Positions 49,871 to 60,820 of a stretch of 64,000 nt of DNA are shown here, in pieces. Below the pieces are notes generated by a model. That model was given only the letters and a program-made list of their open reading frames with translations. It was not told where the DNA came from and searched no databases. Numbering within the stretch: the stretch's first letter is position 1; each line of letters begins with the position of its first letter. The stretch lies in the NCBI GenBank assembly GCA_963854835.1, contig OY978525.1, positions 27,985,253 to 28,049,252 on the forward strand. The letters run 5' to 3'. This DNA comes from Megamerina dolium (Eukaryota > Arthropoda > Insecta > Diptera > Megamerinidae). The translations under genes were made by a program, and so were the position numbers.

Positions 49871-51000
49871 AACAGAGCTCTTTTTGAGTAGACAATTTTT
49901 TAATTAAAATTCAATTTAAATTCATTTCAATTAAAATACGCACACATTTAAAATTCTAGTACTTGATTCCTATGCTCAAGGATTGTTGACTCCTGCTCTT
50001 CGTTAGCGTATACCTTTTCGGTTGGAATTCTCTTTTCAGTTCTGTCAATATGATTGAACAACGTATGTTACTTATTTGACCAATACCATGAACAATAGAG
50101 ATTGGCCGAGTACATAGTGTAGTAGCTAATATGAAAGTACCATTTGTTTTTAAAAGTATGTATATACATGTTTACCATAAGACCTCTTCGACATGACTGC
50201 CTTTCCAATTGATATTGTCGGTCAAAAATATAGAACCGCGGATTAGAAATAATCTTTTCTGAAAACTTTTTCGCTAATACATGTAAACGGTGAATGGAGA
50301 AGGATGAAAAGGTCACTACACAACGGATGTACCAGAAATATAAAAGTCTTGGCTAAAGGTGATCAACCCACGCAAGTGTCGGGGTGTTTCTTTTTGACTG
50401 CCTTTTGCAGCATTTAGTGTAACGACGAAATCGGATTGGAACAAATTTGGGAAACCCAAAGCTGAATACTCTTCAGTTAAAATTCCATAAAGTCTATAAA
50501 AATATTCTTAAGTCTTCTTCTCTTTCGAGAGCACACCACTGCTAAACAAAATTTATGCATTTTATTTATTTATCATACAAAATTGTAATAAAATAGGGAG
50601 AAATAGGAAAACATGAAATATGGCAACATTTTAGAAAAAACGATGTAATAGAAAAAGGAAATCTATTGCTCAAGTATCTACATAAATGCATTGCATTGTA
50701 TAAATTTTCTTCATTGGAGAAGCCAATCGTCCAATTAAAATGAATGTACATCGATACATTTTCAATTTTATATACTATTTCAAACTGAATCATATAGTAT
50801 ATGTGTATTTAATGTAGTATCTTTAGAGATTTGATCCATTTATCATTATATCGCTTTTTGTAAATTAATAAAGAACTGTGGGGTGCATCTCAATTCGCAA
50901 AACGTTGCAAATCATATATGGTACGGTGGAAGAATGATTTCCGAGTGAATAAAAACAGATATTAAGGCGAAGGATTTATTAGTATAAACTTTCGATGTTA
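49871..51000. other. Intergenic stretch, nothing recognised
   Basis: AT-rich. Frames at 50,068-50,316 and 50,566-50,793 have no motif. Confidence 0.5.
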
Positions 51001-52280
51001 CCAGGTGTACAAGCTTAAATCCGCTGTTTTTCGGTAAAAAAAACACATTTTTTTCATAGAAAGTCAAAAATTAATTTATTCAAAGTATTTGCTCTCACTA
51101 GCTATACATTTTCCCATCTCTAGGGCAATTTGTGTATACCATGCCAAAAGAATTCCTCATTTTTCGAGGCAAACCACTCGTCTAGCAATTTTCCGACGTC
51201 TTCATACGAATCGAAGTGTTGTTCGGCGAGCGCGTGAGCCATCGACGAAAACAGGTGATATTCAGATGGGTCCAGGTCTGGTGAATAAGCGGGATGAGAT
51301 AGCACCTCCCAATTGAGTGTGTCCAAGTAGTTTTGGACCAGTTTTGACTTGTGCGATGGGGCGTTGTCGTGGAGAAAAATCAGCTTCTCATGTCTTTGTT
51401 CATAACCAGGCCTTTTTTCACCCAAAGCACGGCACAATTTTACTAGTTGTTGGTGGTAGCGGTGAGCATTGACAGTTTCACCAGGTTTCAACAGCTCATA
51501 GTAGATGACACCCTGCCGATCCCACCAAACGCACAGCATCGTCTTGTGTCCAAAGCGATGTGGTCATGGAGAAGAAGTTGCTGCTTGGCCGGGATCGACC
51601 CACGATTTTTTTCGTTTAGGATTCTCAAAGTATATCCACTTTTCATCGCAAGTCACCACAATATGCAGGAACGACTTTCTTTTTTGTCTAGCAAGCAAGA
51701 TTTCGCATATGTTTCGGCGTCGCTTCATCTGCCTATCGTTCAATTCATGGGGTACCCATTTTCTAAATTTTTGAACCTTCCCCATGGCTCGTAAACGTAT
51801 GGAAATGGCTTGTTGAGTAACACCTAACTGTTCGGGAAGCATTTTTTGCAATTGGGTGTCGTCCTCATCCAAAAGAGCCTGCAAATCATGATCCTCAACT
51901 TTTCTGGGTCTATTTTCACGCTTCTTCTCACTCAAGTCAATGTGGCCTTCTTTGAACCGACGAAACCAGTCTCTGCAAGTGGTTTCCGATAGCGCACTGT
52001 TACCATAGGCCTCCACAAACATTCGATGCGACTCAGCAGCAGATTTCTTCAAATTGAAGCAAAAATGTAGAGCTTCCCGCATATGCTCTTTTTCTGGCAC
52101 GAAACTAGACATGATTATACGAGGAAAATGTATGTTGTTGTATGAAATCACTGATGATGTTTACTAATTGATGTAAACAGGTGTCGAACTCATAAAAAAA
52201 GGATGCACAGTCGATAATAGCTCAATATGCTCACTAACGCCATCTACGAGCAAACAGCGGATTTAAGCTTATACAGCTGG
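51001..52280 (-). mobile_element. Structurally complete mariner element (1,280 bp)
   Basis: ITRs of 29 bp lie at 51,001-51,029 (ccaggtgtacaagcttaaat...) and 52,252-52,280, with about 4 mismatches, flanked by TA on both sides (50,999-51,000; 52,281-52,282). The length is that of autonomous mariners. A nearly full transposase gene occupies the minus strand. It is the best-preserved class II element here apart from the Tc1-family copy at 57.8 kb. Confidence 0.95.
51076..52112 (-). pseudogene. Mariner transposase, four lesions
   Basis: Reading from the ATG at 52,112: paired helix-turn-helix DNA-binding domain (HMREALHFCFNLKKSAAESH, then CRDWFRRFKEG and LGVTQQAISIRLRAMGK), the WVPHEL linker motif, then the DDE domain with VTCDEKWIYF (first Asp), IFLHDNAPSHKS (second Asp) and HPAYSPDLDPSEYHLF. 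The third catalytic position, 34 residues after the second Asp, is Glu here, while mariners have Asp (PSDYHLF); the neighbouring SPDLA is SPDLD. TGA at 51,564-51,566 interrupts one continuous frame (likely CGA before). A TAG replaces the expected GAG at 51,120-51,122. A 1-bp deletion follows, after which the normal IASESKYFE end and stop (51,076-51,078) are still readable. Full length would be about 345 residues. Inactive as it stands. Confidence 0.95.
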
Positions 52281-52569
52281 TATTTCGCGTTTACTCTTTT
52301 TCTGAAAGAATTATTGGGTATACAGATCACAAATTCCAAAAGCCCGAAAAAACCACCTGACCCAAAATTCTGAATGATGATTTTCGGAATTGTAATTTAA
52401 GAGCCAAGCGAAATTATATGACTTATTTATTCAGCCACTATCAGCTGAGAAACATTCTACGCATTACCCGGAGCTCAAATTGAATTTTTACGGAAATGGT
52501 ATAGTCCACCTTCAGCATTAAAATGGCTCTTACTTGGCCTAATTGAGTCAGAGACAGCCACCTAACCAA

Positions 52570-53168
52570 CCTACATGAAAAGATTAATACGAATTTCGGA
52601 AAATTGTGTTCAGCGACGAAGCTTATTTCTGGTTGAATGGTTATATGAATAATTAAAATTGCCGTATTTGGTATGAAGAGCAGCTAGAATCCCAAAATGG
52701 AAGAGCTGGACTTGGTTGACATGCGGTTTCAACAAGGCGGTGCCACATGCCACATAGCACGCGAAGCAATGGCCCAATTGAGAGGCGAGTTCGGTGAACA
52801 GTTTATTTCACGTTTGGGGCCGGTCAATTGGACGCCTAGATCGTGCGATTTAATGCTTTTAGACTATTTTTTGTGGGGCTATGTTAAGGCTATAGCGACA
52901 AACCTGCAACGGTTGACGCACTTGAAGCCAATATTAAAGAATTTATTCGAGAGATATCGGCCGATATGTTGGAGAGAGTATGCCAAAATTGTACCCAGCG
53001 TATGAACCATTTGAGGAGCAGCCGCGGTCAACATTTACATGAAATCATCTTTAAACATTGAATGATATAGATCTTTCTATCGACTCAAATAAAGATTTCA
53101 TACATTTCTCTAAATTTTATGTGTTTTTTTTTTTATCAAATCCGAAGACTCTTAAAAAATCACCCTGT
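52570..53168 (+). pseudogene. DD41D (rosa-type) Tc1/mariner transposase remnant
   Basis: Plus-strand FRKIVFSDEAYFWLNGY (about 52,594-52,645) supplies the first catalytic Asp (52,615-52,617). After an internal deletion, a 102-codon frame (52,697-53,005) has MRFQQGGATCHIAREAM and RSCDLMLLDYFLWGYVKA. Exactly 41 residues separate the second catalytic position from the Asp of LDYFLWG, the spacing of the DD41D group. The second Asp itself is replaced by Gly (QQGGATCH where QQDGATCH is usual). A frameshift precedes the C-terminal SSRGQHLHEIIFK and its stop near 53,060. The segment ends near tcaccctgtata at 53,168, which could be the 3' ITR. No matching 5' ITR was found next to it. Confidence 0.8.
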
Positions 53169-54699
53169 ATATGTAGGGCAAAATAATTAATAGGGCTAAT
53201 CTACGAACGTCTCTTGGGCAATTACGGGATTATGGATTTCCGGATGCTATTAAGTGCATTTTGTAGGATAAAAATGTTTCGAAACAAACATACAGGATAA
53301 GAAATTAATGGAGATCGATCGAGATCGATCGATCGAGATGGAGCGGGATAAAATGCCGCTAGGAGCGATCTTGTGTATTTTAATGAATGTTTCAACCTTC
53401 ATCATTTCTTCGAGGTTAGGGACGAACTGCGAATTTCAGTTTGATAACTTTATAATTTAATACGCAAAACTTTTATATTTATTTTGGATATAATTTGGAG
53501 CATATGAATACTGCATCAATACAATAATATGGCGAACGTTATCACCCTACGCTGCATTCGTAAATAAACTAATCCGAAAACTTTAAGTCATACAATGAGT
53601 GGGTTCATAACTGGAATATTTCTCTCAGTAGATTGTATCATACGCTCAATGGCACGGAGAGCCGTTCTGCTTTATTTTCATACAATATACATAAATATCA
53701 TTTTGATTGCCAGATTTGATAGAGCTTCTAGTCCCTTATAATAGCACTTTGAATGGTCGTATGTTATTGTAATCAGCAAAATATGTAATATATCTGCAAG
53801 GCCTCCAAGCCTCAATAAAATAAGTATTATTCGAATTTTTTTCGTTGCTGAAATTTAACTTGAATATTCACATTTCATTGAAATATGCATAAATTAAGAA
53901 AAATGAAAAAAGTAACAAATTTCAACAAGAATAGCATGACTTTCATCTCGTCTCGTCACGGCGTTGTAAAAATCTTTTAAGTACACAGTTGCGAACAAAA
54001 TGATGAAAGTATATATTAATATGATTATTGATTACAAGTAGATTTTATAAAATATTCAAGCACATACACACATATACTTATATTGTATATTTATTATTGC
54101 TGCCTTTCATACTCATTTCTCATCTATGTACATATATACTAGCTCCAATAAATACTATACGTATATGTATGTATTTTTCATTGTTCTACCAATATTGATA
54201 CAATATGACAGGAACATGCATTAAATACAATTTCATGTCAATACACGTTAAAAGGCTTTTAACATTTATTATAATTTATATTAAATTACGTATACACATG
54301 CACTCGCATGTTAGTTCTCCGCCTATCATATTCACTCGCTCTACCCGAACATTTAAAAGCATTGTAGCCTTTTCAACTTAAAATTTCGTATATATACTTG
54401 TATCCATACACAATATGTTTGTGCATATGTATATAGCTCAATACATATAACAAATATAGTAGGTAGAATCAAGTATTTGTAAAACGCGTATATAATATGT
54501 ATTATGAACATCATCCATGGTTAATAACTTCATCATCAGCATCATAATAAATTGTATGCACATTTTTTAGTATAAAATATGAATCATAATAACAATAAAA
54601 TTGCATCAGCATCATTAACGTCAACTATCGATCGACAGTCAATGGTAGCAACATACTCGAATCGGCGGTGGTAAAACTTAATTTGTTCACTGAATATTT
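53169..54699. other. Intergenic stretch, nothing recognised
   Basis: Contains a small gatcgatcgagatcgatcga cluster near 53,310. Otherwise AT-rich with TATG/CATA microsatellite patches. No gene. Confidence 0.5.
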
Positions 54700-55150
54700 T
54701 ACTGAAAAGTTTAAGAAAAGCTTAAGATACTCACTTTATGAAAAATGGTATTCGTGACTTATTGCTGGCCATATTTTACATCGAACTAGTAGTCGGACTA
54801 TATTAAAATGTTAGCTTTGGAGAGAACAAATGAAAACTATTAATGTGAATTGGTTTTTTTTTTTTTTTTGGAGAAAATATTTATTTTTTCTTCAAAATTT
54901 ATTTTCTGTAAGATTTTTGCTCAACTGCCTGAGTTTCCTCTTTCGTTTGATCATACCACGTGAATTTTAAAAATATATTCGTTTTTTGTTTTGTTGAAAA
55001 ATAGTGGGAAATTGTGAAAATCGATTTCTCGAAAATTTGACATGATACAGCCTTTTGGTGAGTATTGATAGATCAACTTAGTAGGCTCGCCACTAACCGA
55101 CAGAATTTACTAGATCGTTGGTAAAAAATTTCATGCCAAAACTAGAACTG
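54700..55150 (+). repeat. Uninterrupted copy of the repeat split at 40-41.57 kb
   Basis: It shares, in the same order, ctagtagtcgg, ttggagagaa, a poly(T)-ggagaaaata step, ctctttcgtttgat, agtgggaaattgtgaaaatc and atttcatgccaaaactagaa with the flanks of the DINE-1-like copy 1. An extra segment of about 60 bp (gtgagtattgatagatcaac...) is absent from the other copy. It abuts a mariner remnant. Confidence 0.7.
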
Positions 55151-55157
55151 TCTTATT

Positions 55158-55700
55158 CATCCAATTTTATTGTATCGCCTTCAAAGTAGGGGCCAAAGCC
55201 CTTCCAAAATGATACATTTATGCCAACGAATAATCCAGTCATCAAAAGATTTTCTAAACGCATTTTCCAGAATCGAACTCAGTTATCTCAGTGAATTCTT
55301 TTTATGTCTTCTATCTATGTAATTTACGTTTTGGAAAGTGGAAAAAGTCTGCAAGGGTTTTATTAGGTGAAAATAATGGTTGTTCTTGATAGTAATTGTT
55401 GAGTAATTGTTGTTGTTATCCATGATTATTATTTCCACAAATCTGGTATTTTTTGACGAATTTGCTCTCTCAAACATTTCATAACGCCCAATTAATATTC
55501 TTTATATACCGTTTGATTTTCGCACGACAACGCGATAACTTCAGTTGAAGATGTTGATGGCAAGGCAAATCTTCCACCATACCTCGACCGCTTTCCAATG
55601 CACTGTTCACTCATATGCACGTGCTTTTGAACAAGTCGATTCACCGTAAGCCTTCTGTAGCATTTTCAGTGATTGGCGATTCCATTTGCAATACAAAATT
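55158..55700 (-). pseudogene. Mariner remnant with internal deletion
   Basis: The minus strand has an N-terminal piece (LKMLQKAYGESTCSKARAYE, then a frameshift, SALESGRGMVEDLP; about 55,560-55,690) that matches the helix-turn-helix region of mariner transposases. It also has a C-terminal piece (FDDWIIRWHKCIILEG, then YFEGDTIKLDE and stop; about 55,158-55,290). The central catalytic domain is gone. This is a different mariner lineage from the complete element at 51 kb. No ITRs recognised. Confidence 0.75.
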
Positions 55701-56791
55701 TGAGATAAATTCTTAAAGCTAGAAGTTATTTTACCAGGTTAAGAAAGAAATTAGACCATCTAACACACGACTTCTACAAAGGTGAAGGAAACAATCCCAC
55801 ATTTGATGTGCATCTGCCCAAATAGTTCGAGCTGTAAGAGATGTAAGTGATTTTGGTATTACAAAATCGGTCCTTTTCGAGCAAATTACGCCTTTCGGGC
55901 GCCAACATACCTAGCAAACTCATCTTACGTATCCATTGCGACTGTATTCAGTACACAAGAGCACGTACTAAATTAATGTCTTATGAATCATACAAGATAA
56001 AAAATTCTATATGCATTTTGAGACTCTGAAGTCTATTGATTTGACTCAATCAGGTCGCATTTCATTTCTAACCTCAAAAAATAATGAAAGTTAAAGTATT
56101 CAAATACCCTGAATCACACATAGAAGGTTAAATATATGGCCGAGTTCCGTTATTTTTTTTTTTTGCTTAACATTTTTTTTTATTTGCTTTCTCCCTTATC
56201 AGCATTCCTTAGAGGAGAACCGTACAAAGTTGAAGTTTCTATAAAATTCGCTTTCACCGATAGCATTTTCCCTATGGAAGGATAGCATACATAACTGAAC
56301 CCTATTAATTTCTGTTACCCAACATTTTTTCTTAACATTCCTTTACTCCTTATGGAGGTTTCTCAACAAAATGAACGTAATCACTTAGAAAACGACAAAT
56401 TAGACAATTATTTCTTAGAAATCAATCTTAGAACAGTGAAATGTATAATGGAACCTATTATTTTTTCTACCTCAATATTTCTGCCAAATGTACTTGCTTG
56501 ACATCTGTATCCCTTCAATGAACTCCCCTACATAAAGTATGTTCTTCCAATATTTGCGTTTTACTCCACAACTCGTTATCTTTGTACCAATAAAACTAGA
56601 TTCATTTAAATGACTTTAATTTTTGAATTTAAATTTGTTTTTAACTTTAATTTAAGTGACCTTAGCTCTTCGCTGAAATAAAATTTAAATCAGAACAGAA
56701 ACACAATTAATCAGCTGATCAACATATACTAACCAATTTCTTTCTGTAAGCATCGCCGTATATCAGCTGTTTACTTGGGTGCTGATACTTT
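55701..56791. other. Intergenic stretch, nothing recognised
   Basis: AT-rich, no coding signal and no known repeat. Confidence 0.5.
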
Positions 56792-57207
56792 TAGCACGGT
56801 GTTGCCATATTTAAACTCACTTAAATAAAATGCTTATTGAAATTTTAAAAAAAAATTATTGAGAATTAAATAAATAATTTTATTAAATTTAGGTCCATTC
56901 TAATACTGTCCAAAATTTAAGACGCACAACAGTAATGGAAGAGAAGCTCGGCCAATTAGCCCTTTGGGGCTTTAAGTGCCACATATTTATTTTTTTTTTT
57001 TTTATTAAATTTATTTTCACTTAAAAGAATCTGATGAAACACAGCCTAAATTTCTACTCTGTTGAAGAAATTTAGGCTGTGTTTCATCAGATTCTTTTAA
57101 GTGAAAATAAATTTAATAAAATTATTTATTTAATTCTCAATAAATTTTTTTAAAAATTTCAATAAGCATTTTATTTAAGTGAGTTTAAATATGGCAACAC
57201 CGTGCTA
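56792..57207. repeat. Near-perfect 142-bp inverted repeat (hairpin, 10-nt loop) split by a SINE
   Basis: The right arm is 57,066-57,207. The left arm is 56,792-57,055 minus a 122-bp insertion (SINE plus one target-site copy), leaving 142 bp. By eye 140 of 142 positions pair, the two mismatches lying in an A/T-rich run. The loop is actctgttga (57,056-57,065). The termini are tagcacggtgttgcc and ggcaacaccgtgcta. No clear target duplication lies outside. There is no ORF. It could be a foldback/long-TIR transposon remnant or a hairpin-RNA locus. Confidence 0.93.
56891..56999 (+). mobile_element. Type A SINE, 5'-truncated, inside the hairpin left arm
   Basis: It begins aggtccattctaatactgtc and ends in the type A hairpin (agccctttggggct) and a T-rich tail. 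It is flanked by the 13-bp duplication ttttattaaattt (56,878-56,890 and 57,000-57,012). The matching position of the right arm has a single ttttattaaattt-equivalent and no insert, which proves the empty site. Confidence 0.93.
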
Positions 57208-57811
57208 GTTTATAAAAGAAATGCTAATTAATTAATCGATGAAATTTTTCAAAAAATAGTGTAATGATTTTGCTGCAAAATTGTTTCCTTTCTTCTTATG
57301 TTAATGCTAGAGTAATTGGTAGCACTGAACTTAAAAAGAAAACTTAAAAGATAATTAATTAACGTTTATAGTTGTACGGGCTAAGTCTAGCATCTTTGTT
57401 GTGATGTTGCCATATATTTATCAGTGCTAAGTACGAGTATCGAATAAATCACGACTATTATAAAAATATCAGTTAACAATTATAATTAAATATCATTACT
57501 TATGAAAATGTAGATGAGATGACGCGAATTTTTGCTAATTTGAATAATTATGTCTATGTGTATGTCTATGCCATATATACTTATTATATAACTACATATA
57601 CGCATGGCATAACTATAAAACAATAAAAATATTTCATACTTCAAAAGGTTCTATTATAAAATGCATTCACGTACTTACACACAGCCACACATGAATTTTA
57701 AGACACGTTAATACGCATTCAAACGTGCACTTTTATGTGTACTTATGCATGCTGTCACTTACTCACTTACTCATTTACAGACCATTGCCATAATATAAAG
57801 GAGCACATATA
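57208..57811. other. Intergenic stretch, nothing recognised
   Basis: AT-rich; nothing identified between the hairpin and the Tc1-family element. Confidence 0.5.
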
Positions 57812-59470
57812 CAGTATTGTGCAAAACTTAAGAAACTGGCATAGTGCTCTCATTGATTTCAAATTTACTAAAAAATAAAAGCGCTTAGATTGAATGTTTT
57901 TTTAATATTTATTTGTTCCTTCATTAAATACATAAAAAACAACAACAACAAAAGTTCGGTATTCTTACGAAATTAACTGTAAACAACAAAAAACAAATTA
58001 TACTCATATTTCATCTGTGCAAAACTTAAGCAACTCGGAGTGCAAAGGTGTTCGATATTTCTTTATTCAGAAAATAACGGATCTTTTTCGGAGTTTTTTC
58101 TGCTTTGTGCATTAACATTGATCTAACTCAGTACAAAAAAGTCTTTTTTAGCACACAATTCTTTCAAACATATTGAAATCCAAAATGCAACGTGTCCGTT
58201 ATAGTCATCAATTTAAGATGAAGGTTATATAGTTATTTAAGGAAGGAAAACCACAGAATGACATTGCAAAATCATTAAATATTAACAAATCTATGATATC
58301 AAGATGAATACGATTATTTGAAAAAACTGGTAGCGTTACAGATCGAAATTCAGGAGGAAGACCTCAAAAAATTTCTTATAGGGAAGCTATTCAAATTAAA
58401 AAATTGATTAAAAAAAATCCGTTCATGTCTTCAAAAGATATAGTAAATACTCTTAATTTAAATATCGATTCAAGCACAGTAAGAAGGCATTTGATTAAAG
58501 TTGGTTTAAAAAGCTACAAAGCGGTAAAGAAACCAATGCTTACACCAAAACATGTAAAAAAAAGGTATGTATGGTTTAATGCCTTCAAAACAAAAACAAC
58601 AACATATATTTTTTTTCCAGACTTGAATTTGCTAAGAAGTACGTGGGCTGGTCCATAAAAAAGTGGTTTGGCGTACTGTTCAGTGATGAAGGTAAAATAA
58701 ATTTATTTAATTCAGACGGAATAATAAGAGTTCGACATGCGAAAGGTGAAGGCCTCAATCCGCGATACTGTAAAAAGACTGTAAAGCATGGAGGAGGGAA
58801 CGTCATGGTGTGGGCGTGTTTTTCGGGGAGTGGACTTGGTCCGTTGCATAGGATTGACCACAAAATGGACAGATTTATGTATAAGGCCGTCTTAGAAACT
58901 GCAATGTTGCCTTTTGCGGAATGGAATATGCCACTTCGATGGGTGTTTCAGCACGACAATGATCCGAAACACACATCGAAGTTTGTGAAGGATTGGCTAC
59001 AGTCAAATAAGATTCAAGTGCTTGATTGGCCGGCACAATCGCCCGACTTGAATCCTATTGAAAATTTGTTTTCAATTTTAAAACGAGGCTTGGGCTCAAA
59101 GCGCTTTAAAAATAAAGACGAACTATTTTTAGGCCTCAAAACTGAATGGGAAAATATAAATAAATCATATTTAACGAAATTAGTAGCTTCTATGCCTAAA
59201 AGGTGTGCTGCAGTAATTAAAAATAAGGGATACTACACAAAATATTAAAAGTTGCTTAAGTTTTGCACAGATGAAATATGAGTATAATTTGTTTTTTGTT
59301 GTTTACAGTTAATTTCGTAAGAATACCGAACTTTTGTTGTTGTTGTTTTTTATGTATTTAATGAAGGAACAAATAAATATTAAAACATTCAATCTAAGCG
59401 CTTTTATTTTTTAGTAAATTTGAAATCAATGAGAGCACTATGCCAGTTGCTTAAGTTTTGCACAATACTG
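57812..59470 (+). mobile_element. Structurally complete Tc1-family transposon (1,659 bp) with IR/DR ends
   Basis: TA duplications (57,810-57,811; 59,471-59,472) flank ITRs of about 220 bp (57,812-58,034 and 59,251-59,470) that are nearly identical complements. Each ITR carries two copies of a 16-bp direct repeat, (t/c)tgtgcaaaacttaag, near its outer and inner ends: 57,817-57,832 and 58,015-58,030 on the left, 59,255-59,270 and 59,450-59,465 on the right. This IR/DR layout is known from a subset of Tc1 elements, where transposase binds both repeats. The high ITR identity indicates recent activity. Confidence 0.96.
58185..59248 (+). pseudogene. Tc1-family transposase, two exons, two nonsense codons
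   Basis: ATG at 58,185. Exon 1 ends at 58,564, a 56-bp intron follows (58,565-58,620; donor gtatgtat, acceptor ttttttttccag), and exon 2 runs to TAA at 59,248. The spliced length is 335 residues, normal for Tc1. The N-terminal helix-turn-helix region (FKEGKPQNDIAKSLNINKSM) leads to a GRPQK-type hinge (GGRPQK), the second helical subdomain, then the DDE domain: VLFSDEGKINLF (first Asp), WVFQHDNDPKHTS (second Asp), and SPDLNPIENLF (catalytic Glu, DD34E). All three catalytic residues are present. TAG at 58,230-58,232 and TGA at 58,305-58,307 interrupt the DNA-binding domain, so this copy is non-autonomous. Without splicing, the frame is also broken at the intron. Confidence 0.95.
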
Positions 59471-60297
59471 TAAGTACTGATATACACAATAGTATCTACA
59501 TTAGGGTAGATCACAAGTTTGTTAAGATTGTTTCCGCGCAATACAATATATGACAATATCATGCCTTACATATAGCCATAATCATTTTTTATTATGCATT
59601 TTTTTTATTTGACATATAACTCAATATATTTTTCTGCATCACACTAATATAATGTATAAAATGTGTACAATATAAGTATATGTTTATTGTATACGCTTAC
59701 ATAGAATATGTATCATAATGACGATTATAATGTTAATAATAATCATCATACTGATAATGATGTTAATAGTAATGCTGCATGTGATGTTTGATGGTATCTT
59801 TGCATGCATACATGCACACACACATATGCATTTGTTTATGTATTGTACATAGTATATACAATTTTAATGCAACGCACAGAACATAAGAGACGTATAATTA
59901 AATGTTCTCTTAATGGAGTGTGAAAAATGCTAGTAGTTGCAGTACTATTGGTAGTGCTGTTGAAAATTTTGTTAATATAAAAAACATTTAAGGGTAATAA
60001 CAAAAACAACAACAACCAATATAATATTCTGTTAAAAGTCATACATATGGTAAAATTCGGTATTATTTTTATTAAATTTTTTCATTCAAATGCCTTTTTT
60101 TTGTTTTTATTACAAGTAATACTGTACATACTTATATGAAATATAAAAATTCTGTAGTTATAATAAAAAATGTACTTTATATATTTAAAAACATACAATT
60201 AGTATTCCTTAAGTATTATACGGTTGGGTGCAAAAAAAAATATGTTTGAAATAATATTGTATTAATAGTTTATATAAAGGAATAATAAACTGATTGT
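59471..60297. other. Intergenic stretch, nothing recognised
   Basis: AT-rich with ATR trinucleotide patches near 59,720-59,780. No gene. Confidence 0.5.
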
Positions 60298-60309
60298 AAA
60301 CTGACTTAA

Positions 60310-60808
60310 CTGCAGGCTAAACAAAGCAAAGACAGCATTTGGCCGGCTAAAATCAGTATGGGCAAATTCCCAAATATCCAGACACACGAAATTGCGCATA
60401 TTCTCCGCATGTGTGAAATCGACACTACTGTACAGAAGTGAAACATGTCTGATCTCGAACTCCATCACGCAGAGGCTTCAAGATTTCATCAACAAGTGTT
60501 TGAGGATCATTTGTTGAATTTTCTGGCCTAACACTATTTCCAAAGAGGCACCATGGCGCCTGACAAGGGAAGAGCCCATACTGATCCAGATTAAGCGTAG
60601 AAAGTGGCGCTGGATTGGTCACAGGCTAAGAAAGCAGCCAGATAGCATCACGCGAATGTGGCTTGAGTAGAGAGAAGATCAACATTAGGAGAACTAGCTG
60701 CTGCCAGCATCACATGGGAAGGTGATAGAACAACTGCCCAAAACCGTGTGCGATGGAGAAGCCTTTTGGAGGCCCTATGCTCCAATTAGGAGTTTAAAGG
60801 AGGAAAAA
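60310..60808 (+). mobile_element. RTE-like LINE insertion, sister of the 46.25 kb copy
   Basis: A 12-bp duplication aaactgacttaa (60,298-60,309 and 60,809-60,820) brackets a 5'-truncated copy of the same family, ending gagtttaaaggagg and A7. It starts where the longer copy reads ctgcaggctaagcaaagcaa. The reading frame keeps TGG at both codons that are TGA in the other copy (60,605 and 60,611) but has a TAG in gcttgagtag near 60,668 and lacks about 40 bp of the RGRGRPRNTWRR region. Differences between the copies are scattered substitutions, so they are independent insertions from related sources. Confidence 0.92.
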
Positions 60809-60820
60809 AAACTGACTTAA

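Noticed and set aside
51447..51794. Two plus-strand frames of 89-115 codons
   Set aside because: They are antisense to the mariner transposase.
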